Origin: Microvirga lotononidis
GTDB lineage: Bacteria > Pseudomonadota > Alphaproteobacteria > Rhizobiales > Beijerinckiaceae
NCBI RefSeq assembly: GCF_034627025.1
Contig: NZ_CP141049.1
Coordinates: 1,115,417-1,179,416 of the forward strand
Direction: 5' to 3'
Length of the DNA stretch: 64,000 bases
Shown here: piece after piece, positions 1-8,172 of the stretch
How positions within the stretch are numbered: position 1 is the first letter of the stretch
Layout: each line of letters opens with the position of its first letter
Translations under genes and position numbers: made by a program
Notes under the pieces: generated by a model
Seen by the model: the letters and a program-made list of their open reading frames with translations, nothing else
The model's database searches: none
What the model was told of the DNA's origin: nothing

Positions 1-1
1 G

Positions 2-214
2 GAGATCGAGGCGAAGCTGTCGGAGTGGCAGCATCACTGGAACTGGCATCGACCCCATACTGCCTTGGGCGGTCAGTCGCCCATCGACCGCGTCTGTGAA
101 CTCCTCGATCAGACGCCTCTGGGTGAAGCCGTTGAAGCGAGCTACGACGTCAGCCGAGAGCGTATCAGGATTGCCGATCACCGGCTCGATCTCGCGCTGG
201 CTCAAGTGAAATGA
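2..214 (+). CDS. IS481-type transposase, C-terminal end (cut by window edge)
   Basis: This is the last 70 codons of a DDE integrase-core transposase; the rest lies left of the window. Visible is the family C-terminal block in which a Trp-rich stretch is followed by RPHTALGG and SPIDR, the segment just after the catalytic Glu in IS481/IS3-like enzymes. The frame is open from the first bases to a TGA. A similar but different IS481-type transposase lies at 48.2-49.2 kb. Family is fairly secure; subgroup is not. Confidence 0.75.
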   Translation, partial: EIEAKLSEWQHHWNWHRPHTALGGQSPIDRVCELLDQTPLGEAVEASYDVSRERIRIADHRLDLALAQVK

Positions 215-402
215 TGTGCCCAGACCCTACAGAGGAGTACACTTGGCGCTTTGACGATGCGGTGAAATCCGTTCTCACCATCCCGCGAAATACGCAGCAG
301 CAGCGCCCGAGCCTGATCCTGGCTCCAGATCGTGCGGCGGTCTTCGCGAAAGCCTATGAGTGGATTGAGCTCCAGCTCAGGTCTGCTAAGAGGACCGCAT
401 GA
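211..402 (+). CDS. Hypothetical protein, 63 aa
   Basis: This small ORF starts at an ATG overlapping the stop of the preceding transposase fragment, so the true start may be the next ATG (214) or may have been lost when the IS arrived. No domain is recognised. Its N-terminal EEYTWRFD motif recurs in translation upstream of the IS481 transposase near 49.24 kb. It ends with an ATGA overlap into the next ORF, which suggests the two are co-translated. Function unknown. Confidence 0.4.
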   Translation: MMCPDPTEEYTWRFDDAVKSVLTIPRNTQQQRPSLILAPDRAAVFAKAYEWIELQLRSAKRTA

Positions 403-668
403 CGTACTGCCTGATCCAGCTCGCCCCGGGGGCCTATGATCTGCTCCTGCATGGAAAGATCATGGGCAGCGTTGTGCGATCGGGAGAGCGCAGTAACAAC
501 ACCTTCTGGACGGCGGAGCTGCTTGAGGATGGGCCGCCGAACCAACGGCCAGCTCCCTTTGCGGCCATCGAACACACCTTCGTCACCCTGGAAGCCCTGT
601 GTGAGTGGCTTGGACATCCGAAGGTCATCAGCAACTCCGGGCGCAGCGCAGTCGCCCGAAGGGCCTGA
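399..668 (+). CDS. Hypothetical protein, 89 aa
   Basis: The start codon overlaps the stop of the upstream 63-aa ORF (ATGA), typical of translational coupling. The product is soluble, without signal peptide or membrane segment. It has a central acidic and aromatic stretch and a Trp-containing segment near residue 70, and it ends with Arg/Ala-rich residues. No family recognised. It is followed after 39 bp by the SelW-like gene in the same direction, so the three may form one short transcription unit. Confidence 0.5.
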   Translation: MTYCLIQLAPGAYDLLLHGKIMGSVVRSGERSNNTFWTAELLEDGPPNQRPAPFAAIEHTFVTLEALCEWLGHPKVISNSGRSAVARRA

Positions 669-707
669 GGCCTTGACACCGAATGCTGCAAGTTCCTGGT
701 TTCTGCA

Positions 708-995
708 ATGGATAGGACACCTCCCCGGATCACCATCACCTACTGCACGCAGTGCCAATGGCTTCTGCGCTCGGCCTGGCGGGCCCAGGAGCTTCTTTCG
801 ACGTTCGCAACCAATCTGGGCGAAGTGGCCCTTGTGCCGGGGACCGGCGGAGTGTTTCAGATCACCTACGAGGGCGAGACCATCTGGGATCGCAAGCACG
901 ACGGAGGCTTCCCCGAGGCGAAGATCCTGAAGCAGGGTGTCCGCGACCGGCTGGATCCCGGACGGAGCCTCGGCCACAGTGACCGGGTGCCATGA
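708..995 (+). CDS. SelT/SelW/SelH (Rdx) family thioredoxin-like protein
   Basis: The 95-residue product carries the family-defining CxxC at residues 13-16 (CTQC) right after the first beta strand. It then has the usual LLRSAWRAQELL helix, a PGTGGVF segment and a GGFPEAK loop, and ends in GHSDR, characteristic of bacterial SelW-like proteins. Cys replaces selenocysteine; there is no in-frame UGA. The family has a thioredoxin-like fold and is thought to act in cytosolic thiol redox chemistry; the substrate is unknown. Length is normal and the gene looks intact. The IS1182 remnant begins about 65 bp downstream. Confidence 0.88.
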   Translation: MDRTPPRITITYCTQCQWLLRSAWRAQELLSTFATNLGEVALVPGTGGVFQITYEGETIWDRKHDGGFPEAKILKQGVRDRLDPGRSLGHSDRVP

Positions 996-1213
996 CCGGG
1001 CAGCCGTAGAGTACCTAGGTCTACGTGGATGACGGCGCTGCCATGAGGAAAGATCCTAGCAGCCTGTCGGACTGACGTCTTCAATCGAAGGTAGGGTGGC
1101 TCTGGCTGGTCGAGAACCAGTGGATGGGCGGGAGGCAGTCCGAGAGAGGCTTGGGTTGGCGATTTTCGACCGGTGGACGATTTGGCGGTCTTTAGGCTTT
1201 GATGACGCCCGCA

Positions 1214-2440
1214 TCAGGCTGGGATCAGGGCGAACATGCGCTTGATGTTCCAGGCCATGGTCACGAGGTTCCATTCGCCGCAGGCCTTTTGGTGGCCGCG
1301 CATCGAGAACTGCCGGAAGCCCAGAACGGATTTGATGATGCCGAACACCGGCTCCGGTGTCTGCTTACGCAACGCATAGAGCCTTTCGCCTTCGGGTGTC
1401 TTCAGGCGGTAGGCCATGGCCTCGACAGACGTCGGATTGTCCGGCGGCAGCAGCTCGGCAAGGCGCTCGCTGAGTGGCGGGTAATGCGCCTGCCGGCCCG
1501 TGGCGATCAGCGGCTCGATGCCGGCATTCGCGCAAGCATCGACATTGGCAGCGCTGAAGTAGCCGCTGTCGGCCACCAGCGTATCGGGCCGCCCCACCTC
1601 TTCCGGCAAGACCGTGATCTTGTCGACCATCGGCGCAAGTTGCTGCTTGTCGTTGGGCGCCTGCACCACCTCTGCCGCGACCACCAACAGGCTGCCTGCG
1701 GCGACGACGGCCTGCGCATTGTAGCATTGCTCGAACCCGCCGCCGGCCACCGGCATGATGCGCGAATCCTCGTCGGTCAGATTGATCTGGTCGGTGGGAG
1801 AAGGGCCCGATGCAGGTGGGGACGGCGGCTTGCCGCCGGGCTTCTTGCCCGAGTTCTTTTCCTTTTCCTTCCGCGCCGCAAGCTGTGCCTCATACTCGGC
1901 CTGCTCACGGGCGTGACGCTCTTTGGCGCGAGCCTCGATCTTCGCGCGCGCCGCGGCAAGCTTGCGTAACCGCTCTTCCCGGAGCGCAAGTTCATCGGGG
2001 ATCGAAAAGCCGTCGGGAAGATCGGCCTGATCGGCAGCTTCGGCCTTCGCCATCAGTTCGGCCACTTCGGCCTTCAACTGCGCTTCGATCTTGCCCGCAT
2101 GCTCATACGAAAGCGCGCTGTGCCGGCTGGCATTGGCGTGGATCTTCGTCCCGTCAAGCCCAACCGTGCCCATCTTCAGAACGCCCATCTCGCGCGCCAG
2201 AAGCAGCACCTGCACAAACAGACCCTCGATCTCCTTGAGAAAACGCCGCCGGAACGCGGCTATCGTATCGTGATCGGGATGATCGTTCGCCGCGATAAAC
2301 CGGAAGGCGACCGAGTCATACGTCGCCCGTTCCAGCTTGCGACTCGAAAAAACGCCCGTTGCATAGCCATAAACCAGAACAGCAAGCAGAACCTTCGGAT
2401 GATACGATGCCGAACCCGACCCGCGATAACTGCCGCTCAT
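1214..2440 (-). pseudogene. IS1182-family transposase, N-terminus missing
   Basis: The 408 residues match an IS1182-type DDE transposase: a SYHPKVLLAVLVYGY block, a DHDTIAAFRRRF block, the first catalytic Asp in GLDGTKIHANAS, a charged linker, a second Asp in VADSGYF, and a C-terminal FGIIKSVLGFRQFSMRG segment carrying the Glu region. Family members normally have about 50-60 more N-terminal residues. Upstream (to about 2475) the codons for KPEVIEGLDLRT are still readable but then lose similarity, so the 5' end is gone. The 3' end of the IS probably lies near 1060. It is likely immobile. Confidence 0.8.
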
Positions 2441-2581
2441 CGTCCGCAGGTCCAGCCCTTCGATAACCTCGGGTTTGTCGAGTCCGCGACACGGTGCTGT
2501 GCGGCCTGGCGCCCTGCCGCACTCTCATGGAAGCCATTGAATAAGCTGCCGAACATGTCTTCTGAGGCTCTTTGGGTGCCG

Positions 2582-2598
2582 TTGGCACGCCTTTTGCA
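2582..2598 (+). promoter_or_regulatory. Sigma-54 (RpoN) type -24/-12 promoter
   Basis: The bases TTGGCACG, four bases, then TTGCA match the sigma-54 consensus TGGCACG-N4-TTGC exactly, with correct GG-to-GC spacing. A transcript would begin around 2609, beside a 12-bp perfect palindrome (2606-2617), and run into the small ORF at 2702 and the bacteriocin precursor at 2894. Sigma-54 promoters need an enhancer-binding activator; none is visible in this window. The motif match is direct; its activity is inference. Confidence 0.6.
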
Positions 2599-2701
2599 GG
2601 AGGGGCGGTTATAACCGTCGGTGCGAGGCGGCAGGAGCAGCCGACCGGCATTCATGGCGTGAGCGATAGCGCGATCGCTGAAACGAGGGAAGGAAAGCAA
2701 C

Positions 2702-2866
2702 ATGTCAGGTCTGCCTATACGCGCGCCGCCCTTGTCGACCTCCGGCAACCTAAGGCGGCAAGCGCTCTTTCAGCTCATCCTGTCTGGCCCTGGGCGTGGA
2801 CTGGGCATTGTTCTAATGGCATTAGGCGTAATTCTCATGAGCGTTTCCGCCACCAACGAATTTTAG
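2702..2866 (+). CDS. Small membrane peptide, 54 aa, first gene of bacteriocin operon
   Basis: An ATG preceded by a strong purine-rich Shine-Dalgarno (GGGAAGGAAAG) opens a 54-codon ORF ending in TAG. The N-terminal half is basic and polar. Residues of about 34-49 form one hydrophobic membrane-spanning segment (GLGIVLMALGVILMSV). It lies 27 bp before the double-glycine precursor, in the same direction and under the same putative promoter. Its size, membrane anchor and position would suit an immunity peptide or a partner peptide, but no family is recognised and the role is inference. Confidence 0.6.
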   Translation: MSGLPIRAPPLSTSGNLRRQALFQLILSGPGRGLGIVLMALGVILMSVSATNEF

Positions 2867-2893
2867 TATTTAGCGCTAGAAAAGGAGAACACA

Positions 2894-3085
2894 ATGACGA
2901 TCGAGATGTCAGCTTATGGTGTGACCGCATTAACTCCTGCAGAAGCATCTGCAACTTCGGGAGGAAATCCGGGGTTTATATTTGGGATGATAGTTGTCCC
3001 TATCGTTAATTTCATCGGTATGGCTGCCGCTGCTGCATCTGTCTTTATCATTATACGTGGTATACAGCGCGGATGGTCGTGCTAA
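2894..3085 (+). CDS. Double-glycine leader bacteriocin-like peptide precursor
   Basis: The ATG has a good AGGAG ribosome site 7 bases upstream. The 63-aa product divides into a 24-residue leader ending LTPAEASATSGG and a 39-residue core. Counting back from the cut site, Leu at -12, Thr at -11, Glu at -8 and Gly-Gly at -2/-1 fit the leader consensus read by C39 peptidase domains. The core is very hydrophobic, with two helical stretches (FIFGMIVVPIVNFIGM and an Ala-rich VFIII segment), then RGIQRG and a C-terminal Cys. The adaptor and peptidase-containing exporter follow directly. Probably a class II-like microcin/bacteriocin; activity unproven. Confidence 0.82.
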   Translation: MTIEMSAYGVTALTPAEASATSGGNPGFIFGMIVVPIVNFIGMAAAAASVFIIIRGIQRGWSC

Positions 3086-3087
3086 AG

Positions 3088-3113
3088 AATATAGGGGCGT
3101 AAGCCCCTATATT
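3088..3113 (+). promoter_or_regulatory. Intergenic stem-loop after peptide gene (attenuator/processing hairpin)
   Basis: A perfect 11-bp stem (AATATAGGGGC / GCCCCTATATT) with a GTAA tetraloop starts 3 bases after the peptide stop codon. No run of T follows, so it is a poor full terminator. In bacteriocin operons such hairpins often stabilise the abundant precursor mRNA and reduce read-through into the exporter genes. That role is inferred. Confidence 0.7.
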
Positions 3114-3172
3114 TCAACTTAAATACGAATTGACAGTTTCTTATAGACGCTGCACATCAGGGGAAATACTGA

Positions 3173-4336
3173 ATGCCAGGTATCTTATTTCCTTCTGAAA
3201 TAGCCAGCTACACTGCAGAGAGCATCCTCTCCCGACGACCAGGACGCTCTTTGGTTATCTATCAGATGATTGTGCTCGCTGTGGTTGCGACATTGGTGTC
3301 GCTGCCACTCATCACCATAACGGTCTCTGTCCAAAGTGCCGGTACCATTCGCCCCACCATCGAGAAGACGCCCCTGATTGCGCCCGTCTCCGGACGCATC
3401 TCCCGTATCCTTGCCGTTGAGAACGATCTGGTTGCCCAGGGGCAGGAGATCCTCGCCCTCGAGGATGAGGTGGTTGAAGAAAAGCTCAGGACGCTTACAG
3501 GCGACATTCACGCTAAGAGCAATCGTGCCCGTGACCTCGAAACCCTGATCTCCTCCGGCACACAGGCCAAGGACCCGATCCGCCTCCTGACCGAGTCTGC
3601 CACGGCCGAGCGGGCGCACTTTCTCAACCTGCTGCGGGAGAACGAATATGCCCGCAGGAATGCCGTGGCGGAACTCGACCGCGCTAAGCGACTGGTCTCC
3701 GTTGGTGCAGCGCCCGCAAAGACCGTCGACGAAAAGGCTTTCGCCCTCCAGAGCATTGAGGTTCAGGGCGAGATCCTCGCCCGGCGCAAATCCGCCGAAT
3801 GGAACCAGGAGCTCTTCGACACCAACCTGCGCCTCAAGGAACTCACGGCCACCTTGCGTCAGCTTGAGACCGAACGGGATCTGACCCGCATCCGGGCCCC
3901 GGTGTCAGGCGCTCTCGAGCAATTCTCCGGCCTCAGCCCCGGCAGCTACGTCCAGGCGGGGCAAACCGTCGCTTCGGTCTCGCCGGACGGCGAACTGGTG
4001 GCGGAAATCTACGTCTCCCCCAACGACATCGGCTTCGTGCGGCTGGGCCAGACGGTGCGGCTCCAAGTGAATGCCTTCAACTACAATCAATGGGGCATCA
4101 TCGAAGCAACGGTGCTCGACGTGGCGCAGGACTTCACCCTCCACGACGGGAGCCCGGTCTTCAAGGTCCGCTGCGCGCTCTCCCGCAGCCATCTCGCGCT
4201 CAAGAACGGGGTCATCGGTCACCTAAAGAAAGGCATGACCGTGCGGGCCCGCTTCCTCGTGGCCGACCGCACTCTCCTGCAACTCCTCTACAATGAGGTC
4301 GACGATTGGCTCAATCCCCTCCTGGCGGGCAGCTAA
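3173..4336 (+). CDS. HlyD-family membrane fusion protein (peptide export adaptor)
   Basis: The 387-aa product has a short cytoplasmic N-terminus, one membrane anchor at about residues 29-50, then a lipoyl-like half (IAPVSGRISRI). A long coiled-coil hairpin follows (about 95-240), then the second lipoyl half (TRIRAPVSGALEQF) and a beta-barrel domain. This is the layout of adaptors in type I and bacteriocin export systems, linking an inner-membrane ABC exporter to the outer membrane. It lies between the peptide precursor and the C39-ABC exporter, and its end overlaps the longest reading of the exporter ORF. No outer-membrane TolC-like gene is nearby, so a shared host TolC is likely. Confidence 0.88.
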   Translation: MPGILFPSEIASYTAESILSRRPGRSLVIYQMIVLAVVATLVSLPLITITVSVQSAGTIRPTIEKTPLIAPVSGRISRILAVENDLVAQGQEILALEDEVVEEKLRTLTGDIHAKSNRARDLETLISSGTQAKDPIRLLTESATAERAHFLNLLRENEYARRNAVAELDRAKRLVSVGAAPAKTVDEKAFALQSIEVQGEILARRKSAEWNQELFDTNLRLKELTATLRQLETERDLTRIRAPVSGALEQFSGLSPGSYVQAGQTVASVSPDGELVAEIYVSPNDIGFVRLGQTVRLQVNAFNYNQWGIIEATVLDVAQDFTLHDGSPVFKVRCALSRSHLALKNGVIGHLKKGMTVRARFLVADRTLLQLLYNEVDDWLNPLLAGS

Positions 4337-4368
4337 TCCTTCATCTTCCAAACAGCCAGCGAGCCGCC

Positions 4369-6537
4369 ATGTCGAGCAAGGTCGTCAAGTTCAAGCAGCG
4401 CGACATCACGGATTGCGGAGCCGCCAGCCTTGCTTCCGTCGCAGCCTTTTACGGTTACAAGCTGCCATTATCGCGCATCCGCCAGTATGCCTCGACCGAC
4501 CGCTCCGGCACCAACGTGCTGGGCCTCACGGAAGCGGCCCAGAAGCTGGGCTTCATCGCCAAGGGGGTGAAGGGTGACTTCGACAGCCTGTACAAGATCC
4601 CGAAGCCCGCTATCGCGCACGTGATCGTCAAGAAAGTCCTGCGCCACTTCGTCGTAATCCAGGCGGTCGATGCGAGGTGGGTCACCGTCATGGACCCAGC
4701 CTATGGTGAAATCCGCAAGCTGTCGCACGAGGAGTTCAAGACGCAATGGACTGGCGTCCTGGTGCTCCTGGTTCCGGCAGACACCTTCAAGCGCCGCGAC
4801 GAGACCACCTCGCCCCTCGCCCGCTTCGCCCGTCTGCTTGCGCCACACAGGGCGGTGATGGCGCAGGCTCTTGTCGGGGCGCTGGTGACGACGATCCTCG
4901 GTCTCTCGACGGCCATCTACGTCCAGAAGATCGTCGATCATGTGATCACAGCGGGCAACCGCAACCTGCTCAACCTGATGAGCGTCGCCATGCTGCTGAT
5001 CCTGGTGGCGCAGATCCTGATCAATCTCCTCAGGAACCGGCTCGTCCTGCAAACGGGGCAGAAGATCGATGTCTACTTAATCCTCGGCTACTACAATCAC
5101 ATCCTAAGTCTGCCCCAGAAGTTCTTCGACAGCATGCGCATGGGCGAAATCGTCTCCCGCATGAACGACGCAGTGAAGATCAGGAGCTTCCTGAACGACG
5201 TCTTGATCAACATGTTCGTCGACGTGCTAATGATCCTGTTCTCGTTCGGGCTGATGTTCATCTACTCGTGGAAGATCGCCTTAGTCATGGCGGTCTCCAC
5301 CCCGCTGTACCTCTTGGTCTGTTGGACCATCAACCGGCTGAATAGGAAACGCCAGCGCGCCATTATGGAGAATGCCGCCGACCTGGAGGCGCAACTGGTG
5401 GAATCTCTCGGAGCTATCTTCACGATCAAGACCTCCGGCATCGAGAGCTTCGCCAACTTCAAGATCGAGACCCGCTTCATCAAGATGCTGCACTCCGTCT
5501 ACAGTTCCGGCCTCATCTCGATCTTTGGAGACAATGCCTCGACTTTCCTCGCGACCCTATTCACCATTGTGCTGATGTGGTTCGGAACAACGCTTACCCT
5601 CGATCAAACCGTCACGCCCGGCGAGTTACTGTCCTGCTACACGTTGCTCGGCTATGTCACCCGGCCGGTTACCAGCCTGATCCAGACCAACCGGATCATT
5701 CAGGATGCCTTTATCGCGGCGGATCGCCTGTTCGAGATCTTCGACGTGGAGCAGGAGACAAGCGGCGGCGGCATTGATGCCACCAAGTCCGACCTTGGTG
5801 ATATCCGCCTAGAGAACGTCACATTCCGCCATGGCCCGCAGCTTGAGCTTTTTCAGGATCTCAGCGTCACCTTCCGCCGGGGCGAGATGACAGCCGTGGT
5901 GGGGGAAAGCGGCTCGGGCAAGAGCACCCTTGCGTCTCTGCTGCAGAATGTCTACCCCCTTGAGGGTGGGCGCATCCGGATCGGTCCTTATGCCCTCCAG
6001 AATCTCTCGACCGTATCCCTGCGCAAGGTTGTCGCTGTGGTGCCGCAATCGGTCGACGTGTTCTCGGGCTCGGTGATCGAGAACATCGCCCTTGGCGAGT
6101 TCGAGCCGGACATCGAGAAGATCCTGCAAATCTGTGATCAAATAGGGCTACGGGAGCTGATCGAGCGCTGGCCCAGCGGTCTCCAGACCTATCTGGGCGA
6201 GAATGGTGTACACCTCTCCGGCGGCGAGAAGCAGCGCCTTGCCTTGGCTCGGGCTCTGTACCGGGATCCGGAGATCCTGATCCTCGACGAGGCGACCTCC
6301 TCTCTCGACTCGATCGCCGAGGGGTTTGTCCTGCGGGTGGTTGAGGATCTGCGTTGGGCCGGTAAGACCATCGTCATCATCGCTCATCGACTCAGCACCA
6401 TTCGTAGGGCCGACAAGATCGTGGTCCTCGACAAGGGGCAGGTTGTTGAGGAGGGAAGGCATACTGATCTGCTGACAGCTGATGGCGCTTATGCTCGCTT
6501 GTGGCGGGCGCAAACCGGCGCCTTGTTGCACGGATGA
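4369..6537 (+). CDS. Peptidase-containing ABC transporter (C39 peptidase, bacteriocin exporter)
   Basis: Start chosen at ATG 4369, just before the conserved KFKQRDITDCG; an in-frame ATG at 4306 would overlap the upstream gene. The 722-aa product has three parts. An N-terminal C39 cysteine peptidase shows Cys16, His93 and Asp109 as a complete triad. A six-helix ABC exporter membrane domain follows (about 160-450). The C-terminal nucleotide-binding domain has Walker A GESGSGKS (~513), LSGGEKQR signature (~617), Walker B ILILDEATSSLD (~636) and the switch His in AHRL (~672). Such enzymes cut leaders after Gly-Gly and export the core. The matching substrate is encoded at 2894-3085. It appears intact. 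Confidence 0.93.
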   Translation: MSSKVVKFKQRDITDCGAASLASVAAFYGYKLPLSRIRQYASTDRSGTNVLGLTEAAQKLGFIAKGVKGDFDSLYKIPKPAIAHVIVKKVLRHFVVIQAVDARWVTVMDPAYGEIRKLSHEEFKTQWTGVLVLLVPADTFKRRDETTSPLARFARLLAPHRAVMAQALVGALVTTILGLSTAIYVQKIVDHVITAGNRNLLNLMSVAMLLILVAQILINLLRNRLVLQTGQKIDVYLILGYYNHILSLPQKFFDSMRMGEIVSRMNDAVKIRSFLNDVLINMFVDVLMILFSFGLMFIYSWKIALVMAVSTPLYLLVCWTINRLNRKRQRAIMENAADLEAQLVESLGAIFTIKTSGIESFANFKIETRFIKMLHSVYSSGLISIFGDNASTFLATLFTIVLMWFGTTLTLDQTVTPGELLSCYTLLGYVTRPVTSLIQTNRIIQDAFIAADRLFEIFDVEQETSGGGIDATKSDLGDIRLENVTFRHGPQLELFQDLSVTFRRGEMTAVVGESGSGKSTLASLLQNVYPLEGGRIRIGPYALQNLSTVSLRKVVAVVPQSVDVFSGSVIENIALGEFEPDIEKILQICDQIGLRELIERWPSGLQTYLGENGVHLSGGEKQRLALARALYRDPEILILDEATSSLDSIAEGFVLRVVEDLRWAGKTIVIIAHRLSTIRRADKIVVLDKGQVVEEGRHTDLLTADGAYARLWRAQTGALLHG

Positions 6538-6707
6538 GCAAGTTGGTAATCGGGGCTGGAACTGTCGGAATTTCCGTATCTGGGCCGGGTTCATCATCCT
6601 GGCCTGAAGCGGCCTTCGAAGAGAACGGCAAACTGCGCTTTCGCCATTCCCCAGGCATCGTCACGTTATCGATAGAGGATCGGGTGCCGCCGTATAAGCG
6701 GGTATGA
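6534..6707 (+). CDS. Hypothetical protein, 57 aa, coupled to exporter gene
   Basis: The ATG overlaps the exporter stop (ATGA), the classic arrangement for translational coupling. The 57-residue product begins MSKLVIGAGTVG and is mildly polar, with no membrane span and no recognised family. It may be a further member of the bacteriocin operon (immunity or regulation). The reading frame runs straight into the start of an IS6 remnant (ATG 6704), so it may also be a host gene whose 3' end was replaced by the IS. Function unknown. Confidence 0.4.
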   Translation: MSKLVIGAGTVGISVSGPGSSSWPEAAFEENGKLRFRHSPGIVTLSIEDRVPPYKRV

Positions 6708-6985
6708 CGAAGCTGTGCCCTCTGCTCTATGCCCGCCACCATTTTCCGGCCGCGGTGATCAGCCTCACGGTCTGACTCTACTTCCGCTTCCCCTTGAGCC
6801 TGCGGATGGTGGAGGAGAGGCTGGCCGCCCGTGGGATCGAGGTCAGCCACGAGAGGGTTCGTCGTTGGGCAGAGACGTTCGGCCGCGAGTTCGCCAATCG
6901 CATTCGCCGACGAGCTCCTCAGCCCGGTGACTGCTGGCATCTCGATGAGGTCGTGATCACCATTGCTGGGAAGCAGCACTGGTGT
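6704..6985 (+). pseudogene. IS6-family transposase, N-terminal remnant
   Basis: From ATG 6704 the frame reads MTKLCPLLYARHHFP, then an in-frame TGA where the family has Trp, then LYFRFPLSLRMVEERL, RRWAETFGREFANRIRR and the first catalytic Asp block WHLDEVVITIAG. Similarity stops near 6985, so about two thirds of the enzyme is missing. The nonsense codon and truncation make it dead. It marks the right border of the bacteriocin locus. Confidence 0.85.
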
Positions 6986-7467
6986 GGTCTTGCTTCGAAA
7001 GAGATACTGCTGGCGAATGCCTCATGCGCTGGTTGGATGCGTCATGAGCTCGGTAAATGCTGATTGAGGGGTTTGCGCGAGCGGCGTGCCCGCGAACCAG
7101 GCACCAAGCCGAATGAGGTTCATGGGAGAGCATGAGGTTTTGTGTTGGGGTCGTCTAATCGCTAGCCATTTTGCAAGTACTTTTTTCAATCCTCTCCGGC
7201 TCGACGCCAGGATCAGGGTCAAGGAAGCATTCAAGAGGAGCAGTCACTGCGGATCAGAGCCGCGCTCGGTCGACGTAGGCCGGGAGCAGGGTCGTCTTCG
7301 CGGTCGACAGGTGTCGCCGCATGATGGAGCTTCGCGGGAGGAGCCTTCCTATGTGGACGCCGCACTCGGCTGCATCAGCGGTGCATCCCAACACGCGGAA
7401 TGGCTCGGCCCACGTCCCGGCAGGGACGCCTCAGCGCGCTCAGAGCCTGAACGCGATCCTCAATCCA
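6986..7467. other. Noncoding spacer between IS remnants
   Basis: About 480 bp without a convincing gene. Short ORFs on both strands show no recognisable family. It probably consists of mixed IS ends, including the 3' end of the IS110 copy that ends at 7468. Confidence 0.4.
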
Positions 7468-8172
7468 TCAAGCGACTGCGCCAACAGTCCGGTCGAAAAA
7501 GGTGCCGGTCTTGAGCATCGCGTGCATGATAACGGCAAGTTTCCTCGCTACAGCAACGGCGGCTCGCTTGAAGCCGACCCGCTCCCGGAGTTTGAGGCCC
7601 CAGGTCCGCAGGCCACTCTCGGCCGAGCTGCGGGTCAGGATGACCGTTGCCGCCTCGAAGAGCAGTCCTCGCACCTGACGATCGCCTCGGCGTGAGATGT
7701 GGCCATCATAGTCGACCTCGCCCGACTGGTAGCGTCGGGTGGTCAGGCCGAGCCAGGCGCCGACGGAGCGGGACTTCCTGAAGTTGTTCGGATCCTCAAT
7801 GGCTGTTGCAAAGGATGTCGCCGTGATCGCCCCGACCCCGGGGATCGACATGAGGATGCGACAGGCTTGGCTCTGGCGAGCGCCGGTCACGAGCTGTCGC
7901 CCGAGTTCCGCTGCCCGGATGCGCAGGCCGCGCCACGCCTCCAGCATCGGCAGCACGATGGCAGAAAGCCCGTCCTGGTCGACCAGAAGACCGCGCACAT
8001 TCTTCTCGAACGTGCTGCCCTTGCCGGCGGGAACCACCAACCCGAACGTCTTCATCAAGCCTCGGATCTGGTTGGATAGCTCGGTGCAGATCCGCACCAG
8101 CCGGGTGCGGGCCGCGACCAACGCCGCTCTGTATCGTGTGGTCATCAGCCGAATGCGCAGCCATTCTCCCAC
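7468..8172 (-). pseudogene. IS110-family transposase, C-terminal two thirds
   Basis: The frame covers the linker and the C-terminal Transposase_20 domain: CRILMSIPGVGAITATSFATAIEDPNNF, SVGAWLGLTTRRYQSGE, RRGDRQVRGLLFEAA and VAVARKLAVIMHAMLK. This Ser-containing domain closes the active site of IS110 enzymes. The N-terminal DEDD (RuvC-like) half is missing; the frame is cut at about 8172, where a plus-strand IS110 fragment abuts. Inactive. Confidence 0.85.

Noticed and set aside
4306..4368. Extra 21 N-terminal residues on the C39-ABC exporter
   Set aside because: They overlap the end of the HlyD gene and precede the conserved start of the peptidase domain; ATG 4369 fits better.
6794..7063. 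89-codon ORF as a separate gene
   Set aside because: It is only the part of the IS6 transposase remnant after its in-frame TGA plus unrelated downstream codons.
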